Assembly (NCBI GenBank): GCA_944470555.2
Contig: OX104130.1
Coordinates: 2,790,001 to 2,854,000, forward strand
DNA length: 64,000 bases
DNA from: Heterobilharzia americana
Taxonomy: Eukaryota; Platyhelminthes; Trematoda; Strigeidida; Schistosomatidae
Direction of reading: 5' to 3'
In this document: positions 33,995 through 45,119 of the stretch, piece after piece
Numbering within the stretch: the first letter of the stretch is position 1
How the letters are laid out: every line of letters begins with the position of its first letter
Translations under genes and position numbers: made by a program
The notes under the pieces: generated by a model
Database searches by the model: none
Told to the model about the DNA's origin: nothing
What the model saw: the letters and a program-made list of their open reading frames with translations, nothing else

Positions 33995-34410
33995 ACACTT
34001 ATATTAATAAAGTAGGATTAGGTTTGCTGAAGTCTAAGAGTAGCCTCACACCTAGGTGACACCAGTCTACGAAGTCTCTAACCGTTTGTCTATTTCGTGT
34101 AGGAAGGTGTAGACTACCTATCTGAAGTTCTCGAGACCACAGGAAACAATAGCCGGAAACCTTTAGTGAAATGGCTGAAAATTGGTCACAATGACACAAA
34201 TGTATTCACTCTCTGATGCCTTCTAAGACGTGAACATTTCCACAAACCTTCGTGTTTCAAATCCCTTCTCCTTCCGTACCCTTTTGTCTACTTTAATATC
34301 ATCCATTCTCTACCTTCTTGTTCTTCGTATGTTATTTTGAAGTGTGTCAGTTTGGACCGATGCAGTTTTCTGTGAAGTTCTAAACTGATTTTTTCTAACT
34401 GACGGTGGAT
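33995..34410 (+). pseudogene. RTE family A C-terminal tail and 3' UTR
   Basis: Frames give SLTVCLFRVGRCRLPIWSSR-like sequence (one stop in place of W) and FSEMAENWSQ then HKCIHSLMPSK, matching the end of A3 (LTVGLSHVGRCKSADWGR). The UTR motif GAAGTTCTAAACTGATTTT near 34374 is the diverged family A UTR block. 5'-truncated. Confidence 0.75.
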
Positions 34411-34579
34411 CGACACTTACAAAAAAAATCTCAACAGAATTGAGTAAAAAAAGGCAGAGATCATAATCTATGGATTAAACCATATCATGCTTGAGTGAGA
34501 ATACCTGTCAATGACACTGAACGATGTTCATGCAACAGCATGAACTAACAGTAGTATATAATTGTAGAAGAATGGATTC

Positions 34580-34735
34580 TATCCTACTGCTTGAATCGTT
34601 ACGTGCTGTCCATGGAACCTGAAGGTCCTGGACTGGATTCCCTGTGAGGTAATGAATGTGTCCTCCTGAAGATTCCCAAACTAGGTTCAGTGCTTCTCTA
34701 ACTAACTTTAGTTCATAATAAAAACGACAAATGAA
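34580..34735 (+). mobile_element. SINE-2 copy, ribozyme lost
   Basis: Head (TTGAATCGTTACGTGCTG, then TGGACTGGATTCCC) and 3' end (AACTTTAGTTCATAATAAAA) flank a ribozyme region reduced to CTGAAGATTCCC and AAACTAGG followed directly by TTCAGTGC; GAAA and stem III are deleted. Confidence 0.65.
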
Positions 34736-35117
34736 AATTCATCAATAGTTTGAACACATTCTGTTGTTTTGTGTCCAACCGGTGAGCTGGAGAAAGGCGG
34801 TTTTCATCAGGCAGAGAAATACCGGACACCTGGATCTTCTGGTGAGCATGTAACCAGTCAACCATAGCTTTTGAGATCAATAGCCGATAGGTGGGTAAGT
34901 GTGGAACGGAAGAATTAGATGGGCGAAATAAACGCTTTTTGTTTGTACCTTCTTTAGAGCGTGAAAAATTAAGAAACACATATTGTTTATTGATGAGGCC
35001 TATTTATGGACAAAACACTCTAACTCGTATTATAATAAATCACCCTACATAGGTATTACTTTAAGTAGTCGTATGCAGAGCAAAAGTGATTACTAGCCGT
35101 CTGCACGCATCTGTATT

Positions 35118-35240
35118 AGAGAGAGAGAGAGAGAGTGAGTGAGTGAGTGAGTGAGTGAGTGAGTGAGTGAGTGAGTGAGTGAGTGAGTGAGTGAGTGAGT
35201 GAGTGAGTGAGTGAGTGAGTGAGTGAGTGAGTGAGTGAGT
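35118..35240. repeat. (GA)n then (GTGA)n microsatellite
   Basis: Short GA run followed by about 100 bases of pure GTGA units. The minus-strand open frames with SLTH repeats come from it. Confidence 0.98.
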
Positions 35241-36088
35241 AACCGGGCTAGGGAGAGATGGGTGGGGGTGGAGTGAAGGACAGGAAAATAAAGACATTTC
35301 TCACCCTTCATCATCATGATGTTGGAAATATTTGTTTGTCTTTCCATGCCTAGCGTAAAAACAAAATAATTATGTTTCATACAGTATTAATTATGAAGTG
35401 ATGGTGCTACTGATACTGATATATTTTAGTAGTAGTTGAACTTACCAAGTCTAGTGATAATGAAGATGATGGTGATGTTAAGAAAACGTTTTCCCCTTCT
35501 TTTAGATCCCAGTAATCATGGTAGTTTTAGGGTATCTTCTCTCCACGAATTTTCTCTGGCTGCTATGTTTTTTCTATCTCATCCTCCTACTACTGTCCAT
35601 TCTCTCTCTCTTCAAGTTTTCCATTCACCAGCTCATTCTATGTAAAAAACGACTTACATGCTGTCAAGAAAGAAGACAGATAAGTAGTTTTGTTTCCATC
35701 CGACTATGTTGTCAGGTAGATGCACCCGTTTGTAGAAAAATGAGCTAGCATTTCACGTAAATCAAGGGGATACACTTCTAAGCATAAGCATGCGTACGCT
35801 CACCCACCCACACTCACTCACACACACACACACAGACTGCAGTATAAGGTTGTCTTGCATAGAGAATGTCAAGGTAAATAAAGAATTGCAACTGAACAGG
35901 TTAAATTGCTAAGGGAGTAAAAATCTATCCCAAAACTAATTGCAATTACACATATTTTTTGTTCACGATCTCTTTTCTTTACATGTTTGATTTTTTTCCG
36001 TTGCAACAGCAACCAACACTTAGATTATGAAAGAGTTTGTGTGTGCATGTGTGTGTATGTGTGTTGTGTGGGTAGAGGAGACAAGACG
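35241..36088. other. Anonymous DNA with a possible exon and an AC run
   Basis: A strong pyrimidine-rich acceptor ends at 35505 and an open frame follows to a GTAAAA donor at 35642 (see findings). A (CA)n run lies at about 35818-35834. No protein family recognised. Confidence 0.3.
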
Positions 36089-36089
36089 A

Positions 36090-36119
36090 ATAGTAGTAGT
36101 AGTAGTAGTGTGAGTAGTG

Positions 36120-36188
<69 letters not shown>

Positions 36189-36204
36189 ATAGTAGTAGTA
36201 GTTA
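36090..36204. repeat. (AGT)n trinucleotide repeat
   Basis: About 115 bases of TAG/AGT units with two interruptions. Open frames of poly-Ser, poly-Val, poly-Thr and poly-Tyr across it are repeat artefacts. Confidence 0.98.
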
Positions 36205-36299
36205 GAAAACTGCGGATAATATCGGTATACATGCATCCTGGTAATCGTGTTCCCAAAATGGTTTTTAATCACCCTATAAGTTTCTGTTATTTCAATCGC

Positions 36300-36505
36300 A
36301 TTTTGGGGTTTGTGGGAATTTAGTGAGTTTCCAAGTTGGTATTCATCATGGACTGACACCAGCTGGAGGAACAATGGAAACCTGGGGGTATTGGACAGCT
36401 GTTTCGTCCTAGTATGGGACTCTTCGGCCTTCAGGTTCTGTGGCCAGCATGTTACCACTAGGCCGCTGGTCCATATTTCCAATTTCTGTCAGTTCACAAA
36501 ATAGC
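36300..36505 (-). mobile_element. SINE-2 copy with one-base-off hammerhead
   Basis: Minus strand: shortened head, CCGAAGA (one change from CTGAAGA), stem II GTCCCATACTAGGAC, GAAA, ACAGCTGTC, CAATACCCCCAGG. The B-box region and the 5' half of stem I are deleted. The 3' end on plus reads TTGGTATTCATCATGGACTG. Confidence 0.75.
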
Positions 36506-37029
36506 GTGAGCATTAGCTTATGTCATCGTCGAGTATTCGTCCTCATATCCACCAGATTTGCCCCACCATGATGAATAACAACTTGAAAATTTATTTTAAT
36601 TCACTTCCTTGAGTCGACTTGTTATGAGGTATTCTAGATCCTGAATCCTGTTGTATAGACAAAAATTCTATGCCATTTTAACGACAGCTAGTTAACTAGA
36701 TTTTCCAAGTTGATATTTTTGATACGTTCGGTAAATGTGAAGATTATTTTCTGTGAATTCCACGATGAATTATTGAAATTCTGAAGCTTCCTAACCACTG
36801 ACGTCCATCACTACAGCTTCATTCCTAAGTGCTCTACTGACGAGAAATGGCCATGATCCAACTAACGAACTTCTACTGTTGGGTCCCATCAACCTGAAAA
36901 CGTAATCTTATTCGCTCTCTGTTCTCATGAGACAGTAAACATTGTTATGCAGACTGCATAGAAGAGGAAATAAGTTTTTTGAAATCCACCATTTTGAAAA
37001 ACTGGTTACCCACTACGTTCCAATGGACA

Positions 37030-37510
37030 AAATATGAAAACACGGACTGACGTCAGTTGTAAGAAAATTGAAAACCTGGGAGCACTGAACGGCTGTTTTG
37101 TTCTTGTATTGGAGACCTCAGTTGTGCGCACCCATGACTCTTCCCACCAAGGGGTCGAACTCAGGACCATCAGGTTTCGTGGCTAACACGCTACCATTGA
37201 GCCACTGGACGGAAACCCATTGGACGGAGGTCGCCCTATTTCATGAACTGAGAAAGGTAAATGATGTCGACCATTAGATTCCAACCCAGTGGCTCAGTGT
37301 AAGTTGCTGACCGAGAAACCTGGAAGCCCTGAGTTCAACCCAAAGGGGGGGGGTCATTGGTGAAAACCGTTAGGGAGTCCTATACTAGGGTGAACCAGTT
37401 GCCCAGTGCTCCCAGGTTTCAAATGTTTCTCTAACTGATGCCAGTCCATGATGAATACGAACCTGAAATCAATAAACAAATCTCCACAAACCTCAAACTG
37501 AAAAACAATA
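37030..37510. mobile_element. SINE-2 head-to-head pair
   Basis: Minus half 37030-37225: head with B-box complement GGGGTCGAACTC; ribozyme CTGAGGTCTCC with AAAACAGCCGTTC, so both boxes are damaged. Plus half 37265-37510: CCCAGTGGCTCAGTG, GAGTTCAACCC, a run of nine G at about 37344, TTAGGGAGTCCTATACTAGG, GTGAACCAGTTGCCCAGTGC, then the 3' end GTCCATGATGAATACGAACC. Both ribozymes are decayed. Heads face inward with only about 40 bases between them. Confidence 0.75.
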
Positions 37511-37589
37511 TGAAACACAAGCAAACTTGGACAATCATCATCTCTGTTTAAAAGAAGATATTGTTCTTGAATTTACAACTCATAGGGGA

Positions 37590-38170
37590 TACTTTTCATG
37601 ATATTTCTAAAAAAACTATCTTGAAAGATAGATTTGTAAGATGTTTCAAGCAGCAAACTTTAGAACAACATACCATAGTCGCCCTCTAATATGCCCCCAT
37701 TGTGAAGGATAATTTGCCAAAACTAATCAGTTCAGTGTGCGTTTACCAATTCAGCTGATTCTGTGGAACTAGGCATGTTGATCGTTCGTCTAGATCAGTC
37801 CTTCGTGAGATATGAAAACATCCCTAGAATGGCTTAGTAAAGGTTAAAGAAAAACAGTCAATTCATCTCTTTTGCAACATATAGTTTCCAGTTTCATTTT
37901 ATCGCATATTCCCCATTTTGTTTCACATTATTAGCAATACCTGTTCGTTCCATTTACAATTCTTGATTATCATTCATAATACATAAACTTGTTTTCATTA
38001 GGATATTGTTACTTGTTACTGCTACCCCATTTCCTCTGAATTAATGAATAACGCTGGTTTCACAAATACCTTCCATATATCCCTATTGGTACTGACAAAA
38101 CCATGTATCTTGACTTTATAAACACAACTCAATATCATTAAAACTCTTTTCTTGATGTAATAACTTGTAA
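37590..38170 (+). pseudogene. PLE P6 (lineage 2): GIY-YIG fragment
   Basis: Around 37735-37830 a frame reads VCVYQFS, stop, FCGTRHVDRSSRSVLREI, stop, KHP. This resembles the C.CG..Y.GR..R.L..R..EH core of P4 and P5, with Y and G replaced. KDNLPKLISS precedes it. AT-rich sequence follows, comparable to the P4 3' UTR. No RT. Confidence 0.6.
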
Positions 38171-38184
38171 GTCTCCAACGTTAA

Positions 38185-38430
38185 TCAAACCCAAATCATA
38201 GTCCAATGTTAGCGTATAGGCTGCTGTGCGGATCCCTTGATATCCTTGGTATTTTCCCCTTTGATACTAAATGTTGGATAATGGGTGGGCAGTGGAACCC
38301 AGGATTTACCTTTCGTCCTACTTAGGACTCGTCAGCCAGATGCACCTGCTTCGCAACAGAGGATGCTGTGCTCACCATGACTCTACCCCTTCAAACGTCA
38401 TAGTTTTATCCACTAGGCCACTGAGCCACG
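38185..38430 (-). mobile_element. SINE-1 (Sm-alpha-like) full copy with intact core boxes
   Basis: Minus strand order: head (CCTAGTGGATAAAACTATGA, a decayed B-box), GGTGCATCTGG, CTGACGA (38329-38335), stem II GTCCTAAGTAGGAC, GAAA, GGTAAATC, CTGGGTTCCACTGCC, then the family tail ending near 38190. CTGANGA, GAAA and a NUH cleavage triplet (ATC) are all present and stem I pairs well (CTGG side with CCGG-type G-T pairs). Only stem III is weak. Best-preserved family 1 ribozyme in the window. Confidence 0.82.
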
Positions 38431-38570
38431 ATAGCCACTCCTTGTGTGATGGGTACAGCGTAGTCTTCTTGAGTCTTAGAGGCAGCAATATCACTCACTA
38501 GGAGATAGGTACATCCACCTGACGAGTGAAACATACGTGCTACATTCCACTCCTAGACACCAAATAGACT
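38430..38570 (+). mobile_element. SINE-1 (Sm-alpha-like) plus partner, stem II deleted
   Basis: TATCACTCACTAGGAGATAG, then GGTACATCCACCTGACGAGT, GAAACATACGTGC and CATTCCACTCCTAGACACC. CTGACGA and GAAA are almost adjacent because stem II is deleted. It forms an inverted pair with 38185-38430, heads inward. Confidence 0.72.
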
Positions 38571-38689
38571 GAAACTCATTCGCTTTCTCGTACCAAACTA
38601 TTAACGCAAATATTATTGACAAAAGTTGCTTATTTCTTGTCACTTAAACCCATAGAAACTGTATAAAAATTGGTTCCCAATCCTGATGT

Positions 38690-38870
38690 TGTTTGGTGAT
38701 TGGAGGCAGTCGGTAAGATGCCGTGCTGCAACTAAGTTTCTTGCTTGTTGACACTTACTAGCAAGGGGCATCTACAACTTCAAGGGGATTAATATCTACT
38801 GAGAGACCCAAATTCACGTCATTTAATGCTGCAATCAGACACTCTGAACTACTCGGACTTCAAATAATCT
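38690..38870 (-). mobile_element. SINE-3 copy
   Basis: Begins with GTGATTGGAGGCAGTCGG (family 3' end). The minus-strand ribozyme region reads GATGCCCCTTGCTAGTAAG, GTGTCAACAAGCAAGAAA and CTTAGTTGCAGCACGG. GAAA is kept, CTGANGA is changed to CTAGTAA. Confidence 0.65.
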
Positions 38871-39088
38871 CCTGTAAGACCAGATTAGTATGTGAATTGG
38901 TCATTGCAGAGTAGCCGATTTCATGTCATCTAGGACCAAGTGTTGACCGAATTCTATCGATTTTTGTGTACAGCATAAGTTTAATGGAATAAACACATCG
39001 GTCAGATTTTCTTTCTGAACACGAGTGAATGCTTTTAAACTGTCTGCTGTGTGGGACAACAGCTATCTTGAAGATTAATCATTTTTAT

Positions 39089-42000
39089 GATTATTATTAT
39101 TTGTCCCTTGGATTCCTAGTCGAACATAGGGCTTCAGTTGCACATCACCATTTCACTCTTTTAACCTGGCTCCACGACTGACCACAAGCTTTCATTTCTT
39201 CCTCACATGATCTCCTCAATGTCACCGTCAGACGCCCAACTCGTCCTTTCCCATGCGAGTCCCACTCGAGGGACTGGCCTGGCACGCGATGTCCCCAGTC
39301 GGTCTTCTCAGTGTATGTCCAATCCATATCCAATTCCTTATGCATATTTGTTGGGCAATGGGTTCTTGGTTGGTTCGTTGCCAGCGTCTGAGCTCCTCCT
39401 CGCTTATTCTTAGTATTCTGGCCATCTCATCTTCAGAATCCAGTCAGTGTAGGCAGCTGTTGATGAATGTCTGTAGCTTGTTGGAAATGCTTTCGTGATG
39501 CGCCAAGTCTCTCAACCATACATAGAAACACTGAATGACTTGACTGGATTAGTGTTGAATATCTGGATCTCGTTCACGCTTTATGCTGAGTGCAGTGCAG
39601 TACAGTAGATCTTCACGCTGATTATTTCAGGTTAATGCAGGAAGGCCTTTCCTTCCATCTTTCCGATCCTGGCTTTGACATTCTCATCTGTGCCTGTGCT
39701 GCCTGTAGTTGAAACAATGCTGTCTAGGTAGATGCAGGTGAAAGAGACTACTTACTTTGGGTTGCTCCCATTCATGGTGATTGGTGCCTCTTGTTGTTGT
39801 TGGTTGGGTATCTTCATCACCTCTGTCTTCTCTACGTTCACCTGCTGCTACCTATTCTGTCAACTTGTTAGTGTCCGCCTGTAGATCTTCGAGTTTGTGC
39901 GACTAGACATTAGACTTGAATCATCACCAGCGAAGTCCGAATTGTGTAGGGTCTTTTCATCGGTCCAGCCAGCGTATGCACATCTGCTCACAGCTCCTCA
40001 CATTTGTCTGTTGCATGATGCAGTCGAGTCCAGTCGACTGCAATCAAGAAGATCATCGGTGATAGTAGGCAGCCTGGATTCACTTCAAAGGCATCACTGA
40101 GTTTTCCATTGTGAATCACTTGGCATGTGTGTCTTCATATAGCTGTTGAATGAGGTTGATAAAGATTTGTGGTACTAAAACCGTAGTGTTGAAGCAGCAA
40201 CTGCCAAATTACTTCTCGGTCGGTGCTGTCGAATGCCTTTTCAAAGTCGATGGAGTTGAGGTAGAGTTGAGTTGACTGCCATCTATACTGTGTTCTGTGA
40301 TGATGCGTAGTGTAGCGTTGCAATTTGATCCGCATATGATTTGTTTTTCCTGAAGCCAGCCAGCCTGTTATAGTCTTAATTTTGAATTCAGCGCATCGTT
40401 TAGTCTCTCCAGGATTATGCGGTATAATATTTTGCTTGGGGTGGATAAGAGTGGAGCATGATGGCATGCCAGTTCTTGCAAAGACTTAGGTCGCCCTTCT
40501 TCAAAAGCTTGACAAGGTAGCCCTTCTTCCACTGGGAAGGTACCTTGCCTTCCTCCCAAAACTTCTGCAACAGTGGTGTGAGCACGTCCACTGCTGTTAT
40601 CTCTGCGTCTGTTTTCAGTGCTTCTGGTGGAATCCCATCTGGTCCTGCTACTTTCCTGGTTTTCAGCAGCTATCGTGGCCTTCAGGAATTTACGTCTGTT
40701 TTTCTCGGAGTGCTTGTGCTCACTGGTAATTCTGTGGTTACTGGTGGTATTTCTGGATGAGTTGCAGGCGGTGGTGGTCGATTCAAGAGTTTTTTTAAGT
40801 GGTCATCGCATTGTTTCCTTTGTTCTTCCTCTTTGGTAACTTAACTTCCTTCACTACCTTTCGCTGGTTTCATGTGTGTTGATCTCTTCCAGACTGCAAG
40901 TAACCTGGTTACTTGATATAATGTTTTCAGGTCTCTGTCTCTCCTACCAGCAGCCTGTTCTGCTTCACCTGCCGGTGTGTCGTAGAAGTGTCTTTTATCT
41001 TTGCACACACTCTTCTTCACTTCTTTGTCCAGTGTAGTGTTTATAGGTTGCGTTCAGCTCCTCTTTTCGTTGTTCATCCCTGCACTGCATTGCAATGGTT
41101 TATCTTCTGCTTCATCTTCCTCTCCCTCCTCTGTCAGCTTCATGTGGAGATACGTCAAGATCCATTCTTGTCTTTCCTCTTCTTCTTCCTTCCTAACACT
41201 GTTATACAGGTTTCTTTCCACATAGCTTTATAAGAGTCCAGTGTTCTTTCATACAGGTTTCTTCAGGAATGTTGCTCGATATCTCCCATTTTGTCCGATG
41301 GCTGAGATGAAGATGTTCTTTGTAGCTTCGTCCTTCAGTTCAGTTTCTGTTCTTGATGTTGAACTTGAACTGTGGTCTATCACCAATTTCCTTGAAGGCT
41401 TTCAACTTGATTTTGAAGGTAGGTTCTTTGCACTAGATAGTGAGTGGTGTGAACCACCTACATCTTGTTCTCTTCTTGATCTGATCTTGTGTTCAGTAGG
41501 CTGCGTCTCCACTTTCTTCACATTGAGATGAAGTCGATCTGATTTTTAGTGTACTGTGTCCAACCGGTGAAATCCATGTCCTTGATTTGTGAATATCCTT
41601 GTGTTTGTACACACTACCTCGCCTCCAATCACCAAATCGTTGAATACGCAGAAATCTGTAAACAGCTCTCCATTCTCTTTCATTTCATCGAGTGCCTCTC
41701 GACCCATGATTAGTTCTCTTCCTGTGTTGCCTACTCCCAGTTTGACATCCACATCACCAATTAGAATTTTGATGTGGCCAACTGGTGTGGGGTCTTGTCC
41801 ACTACTGATTGCAGTTGTCTGTAGAATTCCTCCTTCTTCTCTTCATCTGCATTATTTGTAGGTGTGTGTGTAGTGTAGTGTAGCATTGTATGATGTGACT
41901 TCCCTTCCTTTCCAGTTGAATCCATCTCGCTGTCATCATCCTGATCCTCGAGGAGATTGGTTCCCACTGCATGAGAGAGAGAGAGAGAGCCATCGATGCT

Positions 42001-42463
42001 CATGGGACATGATGATAGACACTCCAAAACTCAGTGTGTTCGTGGTTGTCGTGTGGGTGACAATATCATTCCATCTGCTTCCGCAGATTTCGAGGCTAGC
42101 ACTTCTATGCTACACCTTCTCAGCTCTTTTGCAATCTGGGTGGCCTTGCTAGTTCATACATGGTGAGGACATTCCATGTCCCCATGTTTACTTTTGCTTT
42201 CATCGAGAGAGGTGAAGACACATCAGCAATTGGCTTGCCGAAGGCATTCATCAACCGGCGTCATTTCGTCTCCACGATCCGATTGCAGCGAGGAATAAGT
42301 TTATTTTCATTTTTTAAACTGCGTCTGTGTTTTGAAGTTTCTTTAGCGACTGTATTGCTTTTCCGGGGTAGGGTTACTAGCCCTACGCCCAATCTTCCTC
42401 TTCATCCGGGCTTATGACTGGCTAGTAACTAGTGAACTAGTTAACCAGGCTAGGTTTGTAGAT
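39089..42463 (-). mobile_element. RTE-clade LINE family B, copy B3 (near full length)
   Basis: Second near-complete family B copy on minus, with 3' ATT tail at 39089 and the ACTAGT leader near 42440. Blocks: endonuclease leader near 42200; VGNTGRELIMGREALDEMKE and CVFNDLVIGGE-like sequence (41640-41750); RT with GGIPSGPATF-complement sequence near 40640; YLNSIDFEKAFDSTDREVIW (about 40240); C-terminus WIGHTLRRPTGDIACQA (about 39300). It shares with B1 a set of frame-breaking indels absent from B2 and B5. A (GA)n run is embedded at about 41972-41989. Confidence 0.93.
39145..42200 (-). pseudogene. Broken endonuclease-RT reading frame of RTE B3
   Basis: Non-functional polyprotein remnant. Surviving blocks: 41546-42027 (endonuclease, two frames), 40135-40559 (RT, two frames) and 39145-39425 (C-terminus). 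The RT palm FADD block seen in B2 and B5 is lost around 39900-39960. Confidence 0.8.
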
Positions 42464-42464
42464 T

Positions 42465-42781
42465 AATTAGCACGGAATAAATCCCGTCTTTATGCATAAA
42501 CGACTATTTCAACATTCAGGTGTTTTTGTTGAGTTGAAGAAAAGTCACACCTTGAAGGATTATCCATTTCTGATTTGGGAAGTTAGCAATCACAACACAA
42601 GTTAGGTGGTATTGTTATGACTGGATCATGTGGTTGAATTCACATCTTATCTTGTCTGCACACGTGACTGTAACAATTTGCATAGATGTGATTACATATT
42701 CCCTTTGTGTTTAACACACCCACTTATAAAAGGCAAGGTAGATGATCGATAGCGCTATGGGTTAATTAACAGTCTGATTTA

Positions 42782-42783
<2 letters not shown>
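42465..42783. other. Unassigned DNA, possible promoter-like segment
   Basis: Lies between RTE B3 and an AT array. CCCACTTATAAAAGGC at about 42719 resembles a TATA box region, and the stretch could be an LTR remnant. However, no TG...CA boundaries or second copy were seen, and the nearby gypsy remnant points the other way. Confidence 0.2.

Positions 42784-42844
<61 letters not shown>
42784..42844. repeat. (AT)n microsatellite
   Basis: About 60 bases of pure AT. Confidence 0.98.
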
Positions 42845-42846
<2 letters not shown>

Positions 42847-42874
42847 GTAAGACAGAATGACATAACTGAACCAA

Positions 42875-43012
42875 CGGGTGGTGGGTTCGAACTGCCGAGG
42901 AGTCCCATACTAGGAGGAAACAGCTCCTGAGTGCTCCCAGATTTTCAATGGTTCCCCAACTGATGTCAGTCCATAATGAATACTACCTCTAACTTAACAG
43001 ACAACTAGTTCA
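42875..43012 (+). mobile_element. SINE-2 copy, 5'-truncated
   Basis: Begins in the head (GGTGGTGGGTTCGAACTG). The ribozyme region reads CCGAGGA, GTCCCATACTAGGA, GGAAACAGCTCCTGAGTGC: CTGANGA carries one change, and the base joining stem II to GAAA and the cleavage site are also altered. The 3' end is GTCAGTCCATAATGAATACT. Confidence 0.7.
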
Positions 43013-43074
43013 GAACAGTAAAAGGCGTATGAACATGTCTATCAAAAAACAAACTTATAGGCTGTAAAATATAC

Positions 43075-43990
43075 CTTTCTCAGTGTCTTAAAACAGCTTC
43101 CATATGTTCTAGATGTTCTGCTTCCGTCTGACTGTACACCACTAAGTCGTAACTATACACCTCTACTTTCTCTAAATTTTTCAGAAACAGCATCATCAAC
43201 CGTCTAAGTGTAAACGGTGAGCCTACAAGACCAAACGGCATTCACTTGAATTGGTAATGCTGCTTGGCCACAACAAATGCTGTTTTACCTTTATCAGTTT
43301 CCTTCATTGGTAGTTGCCAGTAGCCTGATCATAGGTCTAGAACTGTTAATACCGTCGCATTCTGTAGACGATCCAGTGTTTCAGCTACTGTCGGCATGGC
43401 ACACGGCATGAGTTGCGTTATGCTATTTAACCCTCGAAAAGCAAAGCAGATCTTTATTTCCTATTGGACTTTCTCACTAAAAGTACTGGTGAACTGTATG
43501 GGCTATCAGCCTCTTCAATAATACCTTCGTTTAGCATTTCTTGAACCTGGCGCTCAACTTCTTCCAAGTGACATGGTATCCGCCGTGTGATAAATGTTGT
43601 CATTGCCTGACTGGTCACTGGGATCTCATGCTGAACCTTGTCACAGTAACCATAGGGGTCTCCATCTCCCGTGAACAGTCTGTCGTATTTCTTAACCAAC
43701 TTCATGATGTTTGGCGCCTCTGGGTGTGGCGCTGTTGGTACCTTTATCTCTGCTACCTCGCTGTTTTCCTGCGTGGTGAACGACCCGTGCTTCGTCGCTA
43801 CTATTCCTGTTCTCGTGTTAATAACTGCGCCCACTTCTCTCAGAAAATCAGCACCTAGGATTGGCCGTTGTATACGCGTGGTCATTATGGATGGAAATAT
43901 AATTTTCCGACTTCCAATCTGGACGACGCAATCTGATAAGCCTGCGATTTCTAATGCACATCCCCCGACTGTGTGGACCGTTAGCACACA
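43075..43990 (-). pseudogene. Ty3/gypsy retrotransposon: protease-RT remnant
   Basis: LTR-retrotransposon pol. On minus, starting upstream near 44045: YLTDTGAAVSL is the aspartic protease active site (DTGA), followed by the open frame 43454-43987 with LEIAGLSDCVVQIGSRK, RPILGADFLREVGAVINTRT (flap and C-terminal protease) and EVERQVQEMLNEGIIEEADS then PYSSPVLLVRK, the start of gypsy RT. After a stop it continues with LTVLDL, SGYWQLPMKETDKGKTAFVV, MPFGLVGSPFTLRRLM and YSYDLVVYSQTEAEHLEHME. The YxDD motif has become YSYD. RNase H and integrase are missing. Lineage within Ty3/gypsy not determined. Confidence 0.9.
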
Positions 43991-43999
43991 TGGTCTTAT

Positions 44000-45115
44000 G
44001 TTCTGAGACCGACTCTTATCTATAGCGAGACTGCCGCCCCCGTATCTGTTAGATACATGATCTCCCGATCATTTATTCGCATTCTAACATACACAACACC
44101 TCTATCTATGGCGTTTACAACATCTAGTCTAATCGGAAAAACAGAACTCATATTATAGCGGTCAAAACATTTTCGCTTCCCCAGACAGCTTCTTCGCCAG
44201 TGTCAGAGTTTTCGGCATGCAAAGCATTTACTCTGTCTGTTGATATTGTTTCGAAGTGCAGCCACCTCATCTTGAAGGTTGTCGATTTGTTTTCTCCAGT
44301 CACTTACCTCTAGCGACTCCACCGCAGCTACTACTGTACCCATCAGCTGTCAAGTGACCTTGGCCATCTCACTAATATCCATGGGTTGTACTGCATTCAC
44401 TAGTGGTAGATGCTGGGCGATGGCATTCGGGACACTTTCGGTGAGATGTGCGGCCAGTAACTGCTCCTGACAGTCGTCACTCAGAGCGACAAATGTCGTC
44501 TAAGTAGTTTAATCAGCTTCACAGCCAATACCAGTGGGTCTTCGTCTATTCCAATTTTTGTGTGCTCCAGAACTGCTCTCTGTCGGCTGGGCTGTGAACT
44601 TCCGCCTCCAGGTGTTCAACCATTCTCTCCAAAATCTCTTCGCAATCTATGCGTTCCACGCCGTCATATGCCACTTTCGCTCTGCCCCTCGACAACGTGC
44701 CAAGCACCACAATCTTCGTCCCTGGTTCCCGGAAGTTAACAGCTTCGCGACCGACTCTAAGTCCCTGAAGAAGATGTTGATGTCTCCATCCTCGAACACT
44801 GCAGGCCATGGAATCCTCATCGCGTCCAGAAGCAGTGACACCAATTGTAGGAAACGACAAGACAGGACGAAGGAAAGAATGGTTATTATTGACATTTTGT
44901 ACACTAGTGATGAAATATTGTACACTTTCCACTAAAACGGTCATTTGCACAATGTGCTTCATTTCCTCTTCTGCTTCTTTCTCGATTTTCTCTTAATACA
45001 CTCACATTGTTTCTTGAGTTTCTCTGGTCAGGATCTTTACCCATTGCTGGTAATTCCCTATGATTTCTGCCACCCTCTCAATATGTCCTACTCACATCCA
45101 TTCTGATTAGCAGCG
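44000..45115 (-). pseudogene. Ty3/gypsy retrotransposon: gag remnant with zinc knuckle
   Basis: Upstream of the protease on the same strand. Around 44175-44260 a frame reads SKCFACRKL, stop, HWRRSC, a CCHC zinc knuckle with spacing C2C4H4C. Further upstream 44546-44962 holds gag-like blocks (MACSVRGWRHQHLLQGLRVG, ILERMVEHLEAEVHSPADRE), broken by frameshifts. REIIGN-type sequence near 45050 may be the gag start. No LTR recognised beyond 45115. Confidence 0.75.
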
Positions 45116-45119
45116 CGCA

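Noticed and set aside
35061..35380. Ser-Leu-Thr-His repeat proteins
   Set aside because: Translation of the GTGA microsatellite.
35979..36482. 167-codon frame with poly-Tyr
   Set aside because: Translation of the AGT repeat joined to a SINE-2.
43541..44006. Plus-strand frames over 43541-44006
   Set aside because: Antisense shadows of the gypsy protease.
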